Notes: generated by a model from the sequence alone, not told the origin. Shown: positions 34,293 through 46,359, numbered from the stretch's first letter. The stretch is DNA of 62,000 bases from Symsagittifera roscoffensis (GCF_963678635.1 NC_087065.1:14264019-14326018); one strand, 5' to 3'. Numbers and translations: made by a program.

Positions 34293-35056
34293 TGGCGCAG
34301 CCAGCAGTCTCAGGCGGGGGAAAGAATCCACTGGACATCACGGGATTTTGGCCAGCGAAATGCACGGAACCGCCAATGATGTGGGAATTTTGGATTAACA
34401 GATTCCAATGGGGAATGGTCGCCAAGCACTCACTAAACCCGAAGAACTTCTACTACGCCGACACTCTCTCAGCTGCTCAAGTTACTGCCTTGCCCGAGGA
34501 AGTAGATGGAAAAAATCGACTGGAATCGGAACAAGTACTGATTTCGAATCTGTATTTGTGTCTGGGGGAAAAAGGGCAGGACGAATTTCACAAAAGACGA
34601 CCGCATCTGGATCTCTCGGCGATTCGTTACCCACGAATGTTAGATAGACGCACTGGAAACGGAATTCAAGAAAGAAAGAAATGAGACATATGAGACATAC
34701 CAACTTCTTTCCCGTAAGCAGTTTATCAATGAAAGTTTGGAGCAATTCCATTCCGTACTCAGCGGATTGGCGGCGCGGTGCAACTGAGGAAGTGTACCGG
34801 ATAGCTCTCTCGTACGAGAGGGGAAACAAGTATGCATCATCATATGTTGCCACGGGATCAGTGGGGGCCCAAGGATCGACATTAGGAGGCGGATGAATCC
34901 AAATAAAAGCGGAACCAGTCGGAATATTTCGTGGAGGTTATCGGACCAATCGCGCTAGGGGCCGGGGCTCTTACCAAGTGCGAGGATCGAATCGGGGTAG
35001 AAATTTTCCCAATAACAATAAATGTTATAACTGCGATCAACAAAACTTCACCAGCA
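34293..35056 (+). mobile_element. Truncated second copy of Ty3 element 1 (PBS and gag only)
   Basis: It repeats 28430-29187. The first 325 bp are identical, then about a dozen substitutions and a 4-bp addition (ATAG near 34645) appear within the last 430 bp. It carries the same internal gag deletion as the first copy. The match ends at about 35056, after CTTCACCAG, where unrelated sequence starts. No LTR follows. Confidence 0.85.
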
Positions 35057-35885
35057 GGGTAATCACTTCACTTATATCCGATTTAGAAGGGTAATTTAAA
35101 GAAAAATCACAAGTTTTAAAAATTTATTTAACTGTCAAAAAATGGGCTTACTTGAGGCAATAACTTGTTTCTACAGAGTTTGGAGAGTAAGTATTTGAGA
35201 AAGGGAGATTCGCATAAATTGTTCTGTTGATTGCAACCTTCATCGCAGATTTTTGCAGTTAAAAGGCAAAATGAAAAATCTAGCAAAAGTCTTCTCGATT
35301 CTTCAAATACGTGACACGAAGGAAAGGATTTTTATATGATACGTCACTTGGCCCAGCTTACCTTTATTAGTTGCACTTGATCTTGCTCGGAAAAAATAAA
35401 CTTGCCCTAAGCCGCAGTTCTTTTCAAACTCTAGGTGGGCGGTCGGAACAATAAAGGGCGTGTCGAAATCCCGAGGAGCACCTATTCCATCTAGATCTGC
35501 TCGTAGTTGTCAAACTGCCTATTCAATGCTTAAATAAGACATATACTTTTTCCATTGTGCTTTTTATCAATCAATTTAGACATCTGATCCCAAATTCCTT
35601 CTTTTTTGGATCCAACTTTTAAGACATCACTTTCAATGGCCTTAATACGACAATATCAATGATTTTCTTTTAGTTTTTACAATCAAAATGGAATAAAGTG
35701 TTATTATGTAAATTAACGAAAGCCAAAATTATTGAAATAATCCCGGTACACATTTTTATAATTTATCCCAAATGGAATTTACTAAACACAGTACTAGCAA
35801 AAAGTTTCAATTGGGTTTCTAAGAAAAAAAGCAACACTATTTCACGTTTGCTCTATTTTAGTTTAACATCAAGTTCATTTCAGTT
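35057..35885. other. No feature recognised; downstream flank of the RS-rich gene
   Basis: AT-rich, with short open frames only. It would contain the 3' UTR of the minus-strand gene ending at 35886. Confidence 0.5.
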
Positions 35886-36218
35886 TTAGTATTTCCTTTG
35901 GGCTGACTTTGACGAATATTGGATGAAATTGTCTTCATCGTCTTCGCTATCCACTGAGGAGCTACGATGAGTGGACTTTTTATTGGTCCGACCACTGCGT
36001 TGACGACTCGTGCTCCGGCGAGATCTTTTACCCGCTCTCACTTCATACGAGCCGGAGAAAGCATCGCCATCCGAGAGTGAGTCGTCTGCAGCTTCGTCGT
36101 CACTGACATTTTCGTCCTCGTCCTCATCCTCGTAGTCCGACCGGGAGGCCGAGGAGTCGCTGCGATGTCGGGTATTTTTAAGGAACTTATCAACCAGCTT
36201 CGCGTGAGTCTCTATGTC
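35886..36218 (-). CDS. Last exon of an unrecognised minus-strand gene: acidic and RS-rich C-terminus
   Basis: Minus-strand terminal exon, 333 nt, phase 0, with acceptor TTATTATCAG at 36219 and TAA stop at 35888-35886. It encodes 110 residues: DIETHAKLVDKFLKN, then SDSSASRSD, a run of Asp/Glu (EDEDEDEN), a basic RS-type stretch (KRSRRSTSRQRSGR) and a final acidic/Ser segment. This looks like the tail of a nuclear RNA- or chromatin-associated protein, inferred from composition only. Joined with the three upstream exons the frame is continuous. Confidence 0.7.
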   Translation of the reverse strand, partial: DIETHAKLVDKFLKNTRHRSDSSASRSDYEDEDEDENVSDDEAADDSLSDGDAFSGSYEVRAGKRSRRSTSRQRSGRTNKKSTHRSSSVDSEDDEDNFIQYSSKSAQRKY

Positions 36219-37009
36219 CTGATAATAAATCAGCTGTTAGAACCACCAATAATTTTTCAGTTCAGTTCATTTTGCGTCGAAACATTCAATATTAACAATT
36301 GAACTTGGCAAATGCACAGAGCTCATGAAGAGTTCACGAATTCAACGAAGCCGAGAAAATTGCTGTTCTTTCTAGAAGTTCCAAAAAGCTTGAAAGAAAA
36401 AGTATGGCCTTAGCTCTTTGAAATTCCGAAAACAGAATTTTGATTGAATTTGAGGAAACTGCTTTGAAATTCCAAAAATAATCTTAAATGGAGCTAGAAT
36501 TTTAAACGGATCCGATGCTTGGCTTCGCAGACACTAGCGAAAACACGACAAAAAGCAGCTTTATAAGTGCAATAAAAAAAGTAGAAATAATTAGTATAAA
36601 TTCGGCCAGAAATAAAGCAGAGAACAGATGCTATGAGATGTCCAATGCTACAGATCGTGATGATAGCAAAAGTGCCAACAAATAAGTGAACTTTTAATGA
36701 ACACTTTTATTTGCCAGTTAGGATATGAAAAAATAATGTTCGTACTAATACACTACGTTCGCGAGTAAAACGAATAATTCACTTTTTGTAGTAAGAAATG
36801 TGTTCCATTTTTGCGATATTTAGTGTTGTTAACGGAGATGAAAATTTGCTTTTCCTTCCGCAAATGAATTTGAAGTGAACCTAAAAAAGAAACCAAAAGT
36901 TGAAGAGCCAAAAGATAACTTTGAGCATCAACAACTCAAAAGAATTTTTTGAAAAACAATTTAAAACAACAGTCATTAACACTTCAGCAAGATTGGTAAT
37001 GTAATTTAC

Positions 37010-37099
37010 GTCTTCTTTGGTGGGAATGGAGGGAACAGCAGCTCCGAAGTTGGGAGGAGGAACTGAGAATGGGGGCGGGTAGAACTGCATCCCCATGAA
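37010..37099 (-). CDS. Internal exon of the RS-rich gene (Pro-rich)
   Basis: A 90-nt phase-0 exon with acceptor GGTTTTAG at 37100 and donor GTAAAT at 37009. It encodes 30 residues, FMGMQFYPPP through VPPPNF to IPTKED, a Pro/aromatic-rich linker. The intron to the last exon is 791 bp. Confidence 0.7.
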
Positions 37100-37489
37100 C
37101 TAAAACCAACAATTATACATCATGAGAGCAAGCACAAATACATAAATATCAATTTTCACCAGCAGAGAAGACCAAAAATGATGGTTGCTTAAAAATAAGG
37201 ACATATATTAAAAATGCATCTGTACAAACATTAACTTCGAAGCAATCCACCGGCTAAAAAATGAACAATACTTTCCAAGCAATCTTTCTGAACTGTATTC
37301 AAAAATCTACGGTAAAACAGCTTCTACAAGGGGGCACCAACAGTTAACCGCTGTTATGTGTTAACGGTTAAAAATATAATGAAAAACAGATCTCCCAGGT
37401 TTCCGAGAAAACTTCATGTACTTCATTCTCTTGTTTCCGTTTCTACTGATGTTGTTTCAATGGTTAAATCATTTATGGCGACAACTCAC

Positions 37490-37790
37490 AGGGGGTGGAA
37501 ACGGTCCTGGAAAACCAGGGTAGGCTCTTTGCATCTGTTTGTGAAACTCTCGCATGTAGTCGTTGTAGCTGCCATGCAACATTGTCTCTTTGCTCACGTG
37601 GTCTCCATAAGGCGAAGACCCCCTCCCCCGATTCTCATCACCTCCTCAATCCTACCCCCTCCGTCTCGAGGAAGATGACTCTTCGTTGCGATGTCGTTCC
37701 GAGGAGCGTTCCCGACTATGTCTTCGCTCGTAGTCTTGTCGACTGCTGGACCCAGAGCCACGAGTTGAGAAGTACTCGTTATTGAAGCCC
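37490..37790 (-). CDS. Internal exon of the RS-rich gene with two in-frame stops (hidden short intron or lesion)
   Basis: Exon of 301 nt with acceptor GATCTTCTAG and donor GTGAGT. The first part is RS-like (YERRHSRERSSERHR, SSSSRRRG) and the second part is GSSPYGDHV, YMREFHKQM and AYPGFPGPF. Both are in the same frame and fit the neighbouring phases. TAG (37654-37652) and TGA (37648-37646) lie between them. A GT...AG segment of 33 nt, or of 57 nt with an earlier GT, would remove both stops and keep the frame. A very short intron is therefore as likely as a disabled gene. Confidence 0.6.
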
Positions 37791-38070
37791 CTAGAAGATC
37801 AACGAATTATTACATGTTGACTTGAGGTCAAAATAACACATGTACAAACACATACAGCAGATAGAGTAAATTAATGAGAGCTTTGTTGAAGAAAGTTCCA
37901 AATACATTCACTGAGACTTAACAAGACTACCATAGTTTCAGTTATATTTTTGAATACGCCAAACGTTCAACCGGGAGCATTAAAATGTAAAAAGATCAAC
38001 TTATCAGTGGAAGATATTTAACATGGAATTTTCTTTAGAAAAGAAATTACGAGATGCAAAATAAATTTAC

Positions 38071-38189
38071 CACACAAAATCGTTAAACATAGCTGGGCAG
38101 CTCGTTTCATTGTAGCTAAAATCCAAAGGAAAAAAATAAACTTCGTAACCGACATTCATTGAATAAAGGGCGTCATCTCCGACATCCAA
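38071..38189 (-). CDS. Upstream exon of the RS-rich gene
   Basis: 119 nt, phase 0 start and phase 2 end, with acceptor GCGTTTGCAG at 38190 and donor GTAAAT at 38070. It encodes LDVGDDALYSMNVG, then YEVYFFPLDF, then CPAMFNDFV. The last two bases join with the first base of the next exon to form a Trp codon, giving FVWGFNNEYF. I do not recognise the domain. Exons further upstream were not identified. Confidence 0.55.
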
Positions 38190-38266
38190 CTGCAAACGCT
38201 ATTCAGTAAGCGCACCAATCGTATTAGAAAAAAATTAACAAATCAAGTTATGCCAGTTTTCAAGAA

Positions 38267-38584
38267 CCCTCGAGATTGGCAAAAATGGACGCTTCCGGAT
38301 TGGTAAAAACAAGAATACTTCCAAATTTGTGGAAATGGGAGCCTTACAATTTGCAAAATCAGGCCCCTCAGGAATGGAAAAAACAAGGACTCTTCGGATT
38401 ATGCTCGAAAAACAACTGAAACCCCTCTGAGTATGGTTCTAGAACTCTAATTCAAAAAATTAACTAACTGGGAAGGGTTTTTGAATTTGAACCCTTCGGA
38501 TCCAAGCTAGGCTGCATATTTTGCAATTTCCCCTAACCGGGTTGGGCTTATTAGTGGATTTACTTTCGTCTTACCTTCTTGCCT
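38267..38584. repeat. 318-bp direct duplication, copy 1
   Basis: It aligns with 38978-39296 at about 711 bp offset, with high similarity from CCCTCGAGATTGGC to TTACTTTCGTCTTACC and a few substitutions or 1-bp gaps. It includes 'gatccaagctaggctgcat'. Confidence 0.85.
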
Positions 38585-38744
38585 AAAATCTTAAATCTTA
38601 AATCGATATCTGTTTGTGTCGATTTATCAATTGATTTTGAGTAGATGTACTGTGTCTGATTTTCCGTGGCGACTTACGTTTTAAGTTAAGTGAAGGGTTG
38701 CTTTTTTGACCCTCCGTTTCTACGTTCACGTTCACGGACTGTGA

Positions 38745-38960
38745 TGGGTCTACTTTATGACCCCTCTGGATCGGCGTTAAAGGACCCTTCCGGATTAGCG
38801 TAAAAGGACCCTCCAGAATGGGCGAAACATGCATTTACAGATCGGCGATTTATGACCATTCCGGATTGGCAAAACGGGGATCCTTCTGGATTGGTGAAAA
38901 TGGGACCCTCGTGGATTGGCAAAAACGGGAGCCCTCCGGTTACGTTCGTGAAATTTGGAA
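38745..38960. repeat. Diverged minisatellite of about 30 bp units
   Basis: Successive imperfect units follow the form GACCCTTCCGGATTGGCAAAAACGG, with 'cggattagcg', 'gaatgggcg', 'gattggcaaaac' and 'gattggtgaaaat' as unit centres. The start of each 318-bp duplicate has the same unit form, so the duplicated block probably grew out of this minisatellite. Confidence 0.6.
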
Positions 38961-38977
38961 CATTCCAAATCGGCGAG

Positions 38978-39296
38978 CCCTCGAGATTGGCAAAAATGGA
39001 CGCTTTCGGATTGGTAAAAACAAGAATACTTCCAATTTTGTGGAAATGGGAGCCTTACAATTTGGCAAAATCAGGCCCCTCAGGATTGGAAAAAACAAGG
39101 ACCCTTCGGATTGTGCTCGAAAATCAACTGAAACCCCTCTGAGTATGGTTCTAGAACTCTAATTCAAAAAATTAACTAACTGGGAAGGGTTTTTGAATTT
39201 GAACCCTTCGGATCCAAGCTAGGCTGCATATTTTGCAATTTTCCCCTACCGGGTTGGGCTTATCAGCGGATTTACTTTCGTCTTACCTGCTTGCCT
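38978..39296. repeat. 318-bp direct duplication, copy 2
   Basis: Second copy of 38267-38584. The copies differ, for example, at 'cttccgg'/'ctttcgg', 'ggaatgg'/'ggattgg' and 'attagtgg'/'atcagcgg'. Confidence 0.85.
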
Positions 39297-42200
39297 CTAA
39301 GATCCCTAATTTTTCCTCATAAATGAAAACAACGTAAAACTGCCTTAGTCAACCGTCGCTACCATTTGGTAGGGGTATAAAGGCTTTCCAAAAAAATTTT
39401 TGAACCGGGAAGGGTCAACAATCAAAACTGGTCTTTTATGCCAAAATTTCATTTAAAATATTATTATGGTCAATTTTTCAAAAAAAAGATTTGTTCGCGT
39501 TTATTTTCTGTTCTAAGGGTGTTAAATTAAATTGGTCCAGTATTTCTGTTTTGACCGCATCGGTTCAATTTTTCTCGCGTTACTGAACGAAACGTCTTTG
39601 CAAATGTTGTCCCATTAACCTAAAAACTAAGGGTGCTAGCGTAGAAGGCCTATAACTTTCTGTTTTAGTGCTAAAAACTAGATGAAAAACATTTCAGCCG
39701 GAAAAAAATGCAAAAAAACACTACAATGAACATGTTCTGAAAGCTGTTGGTTAACTAGTGTTTAAATCGTCCATAAATCGCGTAAAATCTTGTTTTTTGC
39801 TAAGGATATCCAGACTAAAAGCTGGTCTGTTGATGGTCTAAGTGGTGGAAAAACGGAATAGGAATACTAAAACAGGTAGTAAAAGAAGATGTTCTAAAAA
39901 TTTTATACCCCTCTGGGTCCCTTTAATATCCAAATCATGGTGCTGAACTCGATTATTCGCAACTCGTTGAAGGTTCACTGTAGTGCTCCCACAGATGGAT
40001 TGATTCCGTTAAATCTGTACAGAAAAAGATAAAGGATTTTTATACGATACCTAACAGTCGATTGTTGTTGTCAGTGTGACTATTCCTGCTGCTTTTTTCA
40101 CGTCTGGAACAGATTTATTCTTCAATCACTTGACCATTCCCGATTGAATAAAATTTAGCATTAATGTGCTCAAATATTCAAACAAAGCTACAGTACCCGC
40201 TCAAAATAAAAAGCTACTGGTTGATCGCACCGATCAGGTTTGATGTAATAGTCTCTAATAACAATTTGTCTAACAACAAACAAATCTTCAGCTTATGTTT
40301 TGTCGGCACAGTTCAAGTTAGCTTCTAGCAAGAGAGAGCCAGTGGTCAAAAGAATTGATTATCATTTAATGATTTTTTCAATTACTTCAAATGGTCTGCT
40401 GAACAGTTTTTTTTTCAGAATCTGCTGAACTTTTGTCGGAAACACCTTTGGGCTCGGTCAATGCACGTTCTTGCTTCTTTGGAGATTCAAAATGAGAGTT
40501 TTTGTGCATTGGTTTTTTTTAATCTCTTTTGGATTCATAGTTCTGCCGCAGAATCTTTCGTTAGCTCAAAAGGTGTGCGTGTTGAGTGATTTACTATCGA
40601 ACAAACATTTTTGAATGATTTAGCTGTAGATGGCCTGATTTTCACGAGAGGCAAAACGTCTTCATCTGATAATAGCTTTCATCTGATAATAAACCGCTAT
40701 ATCGAGAAGACATAAAATTATCAGATAAGGTCAGTTGCATCAAAATTACGTAACAATTGCGTAACAACAGTTTCAATTTGTTGTCATAGTACTTATGATT
40801 AACAATTTTTGGCCTGTTGGATTGCTTATCTCATTTTTGGATTGTTGGCCTTTCGGCTTGTTGACTTATCGCAAAAATTTTATATGCACTCAAATTCGTT
40901 GCTTGAATACTGCGATTCCGATGATGAAACAAATTCTTCACTTTTCCAAAAATTGTGTTTAGGTGTATAGGACCCATAATTTTGCAGAGACTGGCTGTCA
41001 AGTGACCTGCTTCCATAACGCGGAGATTGTTTCTGTGCTGTAGTTTTTTGTTGGTCCGTATCAGGAAAACATAAGACAGTACAATCAAGCAACGTATCGG
41101 TGAACAGCCTTGCCGTATGGTGGCTTCAAAGTTTAACAGTAGACAAAATTGAACAGGTCATATTCAAGATCGTTCGATTCCTGCATCATATGGAGAAATT
41201 GAAAAGCAGCGCCAATATTTGGTGGTGCTAATGCTCAACTGGTCTTGGTTATTTTTGAACTAAGCACAAAGGTCGCTGACTTGAAAAACTTGCTGTTTCA
41301 GTGCTAGAGGATGATACTTTTCAGCTCGTTGAAATGTTTTCATTGTTGATGGAACTTGAAACTCCGTAGTAAGTTCAGTGAGTGTGCTGATGTTTCTGAG
41401 GTTGTGAGGCGGATCACAAAAATCGCGATAGCTGAAAAACTACAGTATCAAACCTAATTTAAAAAATATTAAGTTTTTGCTGAAGTTTACAGATAACGGA
41501 AAATTAACATGGGGCTTGCGGCTATTAATCTGAGGTTAATAAAGTTAAATTTGATAGGGAAAACAACATGGTTTTTAAACTTTTGTTTGTATGCAAATAT
41601 GCTCAAATCTCATGACTGGAATGTATTTCTGGCGACACGAACTTCGGGGGATTAGACGGTTACAATACCATCGCTGTAAAATTGCACTAGGACGAAATAA
41701 CTGAAGCAACCATTTATAATAAACTGAAAGCATGTGATGATTTGTCGTTAATAAAATTAGCTCATTGTACGACAGAAACGAAGGTAGAACCAAAGGCTGT
41801 TTGTTTTTGGCTCAATAGCTAGAGGCCAAATCGCTTGGGTTTTTGGGCTACAAACTGGTCGAAGACAACACGAGATTTGCTAGCAAAAAATTGCAGGTCA
41901 TAAAAAATGAATCCCTTTGATTATGAGAAACTAAAATTAAGTTCAATTTTTGAGTCTCGAAGTATCCAAAAGACGGAAATTTTGTTAAAAATCGGGCCAC
42001 GAAAGGTATATAAAACATTTTTTTTTGGCCAGAGTCTGCTTAATCTTTTCGGATGGAACAACCTGGTACTGAACTTATCTCATTTTCATAGTCTTAAATT
42101 GCCATTGGGTAACCCATTATATAACAAAGATTTATATGTAACTTTTCAAACGTTCTGCATTTGCGTGCATTGTCAGCATACACCTAAGTGAAACGTATCT

Positions 42201-43880
42201 AGATTACAATTAATCGTGATTTTGTAGATGTCTTTAACAAAAGCAATCTAAGAAGTTTCGATTGTTAAGAAAATCAAAAAACATATTCGTCCATCATAGC
42301 TGGCCATTGATTTTAATTAAAATGTTTCTTTTTGATGATTTTTTATATTCTGTCTAGTCTAATTGAATACTTGAGTTCGAACTGACTTATGGTCAGGCTT
42401 GTTTTCCTCATTCGAGAAAAGGCAGGATTTGGGACGAAGATGTTGAGGTCAACTGTCTGTTTTCGGGATTAGATGGGGCTGAAGATGGCTGCGCTTTCTG
42501 CATTTGAGAATAGATCTGGATATCGTTGGCTCATTAGCTAGAGAAACTATTTTTTGGTTTTTTTTTAGCTTCAAATCTATCAAAGGCAACACGAGGTTTG
42601 ATAGACAAAGAACTTACACCCCGTCTTTCTGAAAAAACCGCGGTCGAGAGACTGCTAATGTCTGTGGCTGTGCGCAATGAAAAGTTTGAGACTACCGATA
42701 ACTGAGTTTGCAGTCTCAATTTGATCAACGGATTTGAGACTAGTGATAATCGAGATTGCTTCAAGTTTTAAGAATAGATTAAGCATGGGAATCTTCATGA
42801 TTGTGCTCATTTTCAGCATTTGAGAATAGATGGCGTTTGTGATTAAAGCTGATGATCCCCTCCTTGACGTTCCGATTTTACTAAGAACTGATGATATTCA
42901 AAGCTGCTTGTAAACGGGTTCCTTAATAGGAGTTTTTGTTTTCCGAATTTGTCGTTAAGATGAATAGGTCTGCTTTCCTCATACTTGGGATAAGATGGCC
43001 GCTGTCAAACTTTTGGAATTGATAGTGCTGAAGATCGCGCTTGCGATTCGCATTTGGGAATCAAAAAATGTTCTGAGACTGCTGATTATTGGCTTTGCCG
43101 TTAGTTTGTGAGACTAAAGGAGTTTTGAACTTCTGCTGATTGAAGTTCCTAATCTCATGTGACAACTCGCCAGCAGCTCCGGCTCAAGGACGTATTTGAA
43201 AACAGATAAGAAATGAGACTGCAAATCTTCGGACTCAATTTTACCACATGAGAATGGATGAGCTTGAGAATTGTGGAAATCCGCAGTTTTTTGTCTGCAT
43301 TTAGGTGGGGACAATTTTAAATTTCAAGATCAGTGCACTAGAAACTTTGTAAAAGAATTTTTGTCAAAAATTGTAAGTCAAAAAAAATTTTGAAGAATTT
43401 GTGTGGACTGAGTTCCATTCAGTAACACGAGGCGTTTCAAGGCATTTTAAACAAAGATGCTCAAATTATGCTAGTTTTTTATTTGATCAGAGCTATGGAG
43501 AGCTTGAAGCAGGCAGGACAAGGAGCAGTGTAGTTTTACTCGGTTTCTAGTGATTAGAGTTGCTTCATTATTTAAAAAAATGAAATTAAGCATCCTTTTT
43601 GGGTTACTATTCTTATTGTTTTCCAATGAAGTTGATGTCTTCGGCTGCTGAAATGAATATCCCCCCGTTGATTATTGTTCATACTTTGATTCTTTTTCAA
43701 TGCGGAATTCAGTTTATCAAAGGCTTTCTAAAAGTTGTGTTAGATTCAGTTAAGCTTTTAGAGTTGAGTAAACACGAATTATGATCTTACAGAAGTCTTA
43801 ACTTCCAATAACACCGAATAGTGTATCTTTGAACACGTGAAACCTTCAAATTTCTATAGTTCAAAAGATAATCGTAGTTT
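39297..43880. other. No gene supported; possible diverged internal repeats
   Basis: No gene is supported. A Ser-rich minus-strand open frame at 40880-41092 could be an exon but lacks convincing splice sites and family motifs. The segments 42390-42520 and 42968-43075 share a similar order of words (TTTTCCTCAT.., GCTGAAGAT.G.GC, GCATTTG.GAAT), an old duplication. There is no sign of a 5' LTR for the Ty3 element that starts near 43930. Confidence 0.45.
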
Positions 43881-43937
43881 TTGATTTCTAAATTGTGCAT
43901 CAACTTTCAGAAGAATGTAAAGTACGAGATAAAAGCC

Positions 43938-44666
43938 TGGTGGTTGTTGTTAACATGGAGGAAAGCCATGGAGGCAAGGAACAAAGAAACAATGCGAGTC
44001 TACGAACACGCTGAAGAGAAAAGACTAGCAGGAGAAAAACGGAAATTCGGAGGAATGAGGAGATATGAGGCCGATAAAAAAGTTAGGTCAATCCTATACT
44101 TGGCCTTAGGAGCGGAAGGCAAAAGAGTTTTCGCCCAGAAACATCCAAGGGTAAAAGTCTTAAGAATCTCATCCAAGAAATTTTATGAACTGCTAGAATT
44201 GGCTTTTATCAAACCAACCAACATAACATTTGAACGATATAAATTATTGAGCAGGAAACAAAAGGATAGAGAACCCTATGAATAATTTTGAGGCGCGTTA
44301 TCAGATTTAGCAAGATCATGTGAAATTGGAATTAATGCAGAACAGGAGTGGATCAGAGACGTATTTATTTTTAACATGAAAAACTGCGACTTACAACGTA
44401 GACTACTTTCGGAAACTCTCAATCCATTGGATGCACTAAACCAAGCAATCATTGACGAAAAAGGCTACTATAACCACCTCAAATTAACCAATATGACTAG
44501 ATCTTTCAACACGACAGGAAATAGTGAGAGAGTGTATAAAAACTTCAACAACGTAAAAAAGGAACCAAGCTTGAACATAGAAAGATCAAACACTTTGTAT
44601 GAAATTCGGGAATGCGTTTACGAAGGGTCATCTGAATGTGTGTCCGGCGAAAGAAATTGTGTGTAA
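43938..44666 (+). pseudogene. Ty3 element 2 gag (capsid region, two frames)
   Basis: Capsid-like residues RSILYLALGAEGKRVF and FERYKLLSRKQ up to a stop at 44283-44285. The reading then continues past 44286 in another frame with EQEWIRDVFIFNMKNCDLQRRLL, seen only in part as NMKNCDLQRRLLSETLNPLD. This shows what element 1 has lost in its gag. The N-terminus is missing. Confidence 0.7.
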
Positions 44667-45636
44667 TATTTGTAAATATAAAGGACATTTCAGAAGACTT
44701 TGTAAATTGAAAGGAAGAAAACCCGCTGTAAATATTGTAGATGAAGCTGTAAATAGTCAGAACTGTTCATATTCCCCAGAAGACCTTCAGGTAAGAAGCG
44801 AACAAAATTTTTGCGGAGTTATTAACGCTAGGACCGAAAAGGGGATAAGCGATAACGATGACTTTTCCGTTCTCAACATTAGAACAATCTACGGTACCAA
44901 TGGTTTGGAAACCAAGAAACTTGTCAACATCGGTTTGGGAGACGATGCAATAGTCAACTTGAACATTCCAGTGGATTCGGCAAGCCCAGTGAGCTTCCTG
45001 AAACAAAATGTACTTCACGAATTGAAGTTGAGAAACCCACAGTTGAAGATACAGATACTTGAGAAGAAAACGAGGGAACTATATTGCGGATTCACCAACG
45101 ACACAATCGACATCAACGGTAAAGTGGTATTGAGATTAAAATCCAATGGATGGATCGCGGACGCAACCCCATTTTTTATCACTTCTGGACATGAGAGGAA
45201 CATCTTGGGAAACGACAATCTCCCGAGAATTGGAATAGAGATAGCCCAAAGACAGCCTCTACTACCCGTCAACAACATATCACGCCCAGAGTTGTGTAAG
45301 TTAAATAACTATTCAGACACGACCCTTAATCTGTATCATAAGAACAAAGAGTTATTTAACAGAGTGGGAAAAATACCATTGGACAGAAAAGTTACTCATT
45401 TCCACTCCCCATTCAAACCTATCCAATTCAAAGGTAGAAGAGTTCCCCTACATCTACTCAATAACGTAAAAACGGAACTAAATAGAATGGAAAAAGAGGG
45501 GCATATCGTAAAGTTAAACAAATGCGATGAAGATTGTTTTATAAGTCCAATAGTGATTACAAGAAAAAAAGACGGTAGCATCAAGTTGGCATTAGATTCG
45601 AAACTATTAAATATTCAGATATTCAAGAACAAGTAA
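44599..45636 (+). pseudogene. Ty3 element 2 nucleocapsid, protease and RT lead-in
   Basis: The zinc knuckle CNICKYKGHFRRLC is followed by the protease site DSASPVSF (DSA instead of the usual D[ST]G) and the RT lead-in (FKGRRVPLHL, SPIVITRKKDGSIKLALDS). It stops at TAA 45634-45636, two codons before MPNIHEL. Confidence 0.75.
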
Positions 45637-45639
45637 CAA

Positions 45640-46359
45640 ATGCCAAACATACATGAACTGATCGATAATATTGCACTCCAACTGTCAAACAAAGAGTCAA
45701 TGGAAGTTTGGTTTAGTAGTCTAGATCTAAAGAACGCGTACAGCCAACTACAATTAAGCACAGACACCAGCAAACAGTGTAATTTTAGTATTGTGGGGGG
45801 CGAAACCAATGGAACCTATAGGTTTTTAACTGGATTTTACGGATTGGGTGATATGCCAAAGAAATTCCAGAGGGTGATGGATTCCTTATTGAAAGATTGT
45901 TATATCGACGACATTTTAATAGCTTCGAAAGGTTCATTAAATGAACACAAAGCGATACTAACAAACATTTTAAACATTTTGGACAACAAGAATTTGGCGG
46001 TAAAATGGGAGAAATGTGCATTCTTCCAAAAAGAAATAGAGTGGCTAGTTTTCAAGATATCAAACTCGGGCGTGAAACTATTGGTGGGAAAGTCAGATTC
46101 GATTAAAAACCAACCAAACCCCACAAATATACCTGAACTTAGGTCTTTCTTTGGGTCGATCAATCAGTATATGAAATTCGTCTCGAATTTGTCTTCCCTA
46201 AGTTCTCCCCTACGACCACTTCTCGTGAAGAAATCAGTCTGCCAATGGAATGATGAACATACTAAAGCGTTTGAAGAATTAAAACAACAGATAGTGAACA
46301 TAATAGAGAATAATCATTTCGACATAAAAATGATGTCCAGACTAAAGACAGACGCTTAG
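45640..46359 (+). pseudogene. Ty3 element 2 RT core
   Basis: MPNIHELID, SLDLKNAYSQL, FLTGFYGLGDMP and the catalytic YIDDIL near 45900. RT connection strings (FFGSINQYMKF) follow. The frame is lost near 46340 at the start of RNase H. Confidence 0.8.

Noticed and set aside
40880-41092. 70-aa Ser-rich minus-strand frame as an exon of the RS-rich gene
   Set aside because: No convincing acceptor or donor, and no phase link to the exon at 38071-38189.
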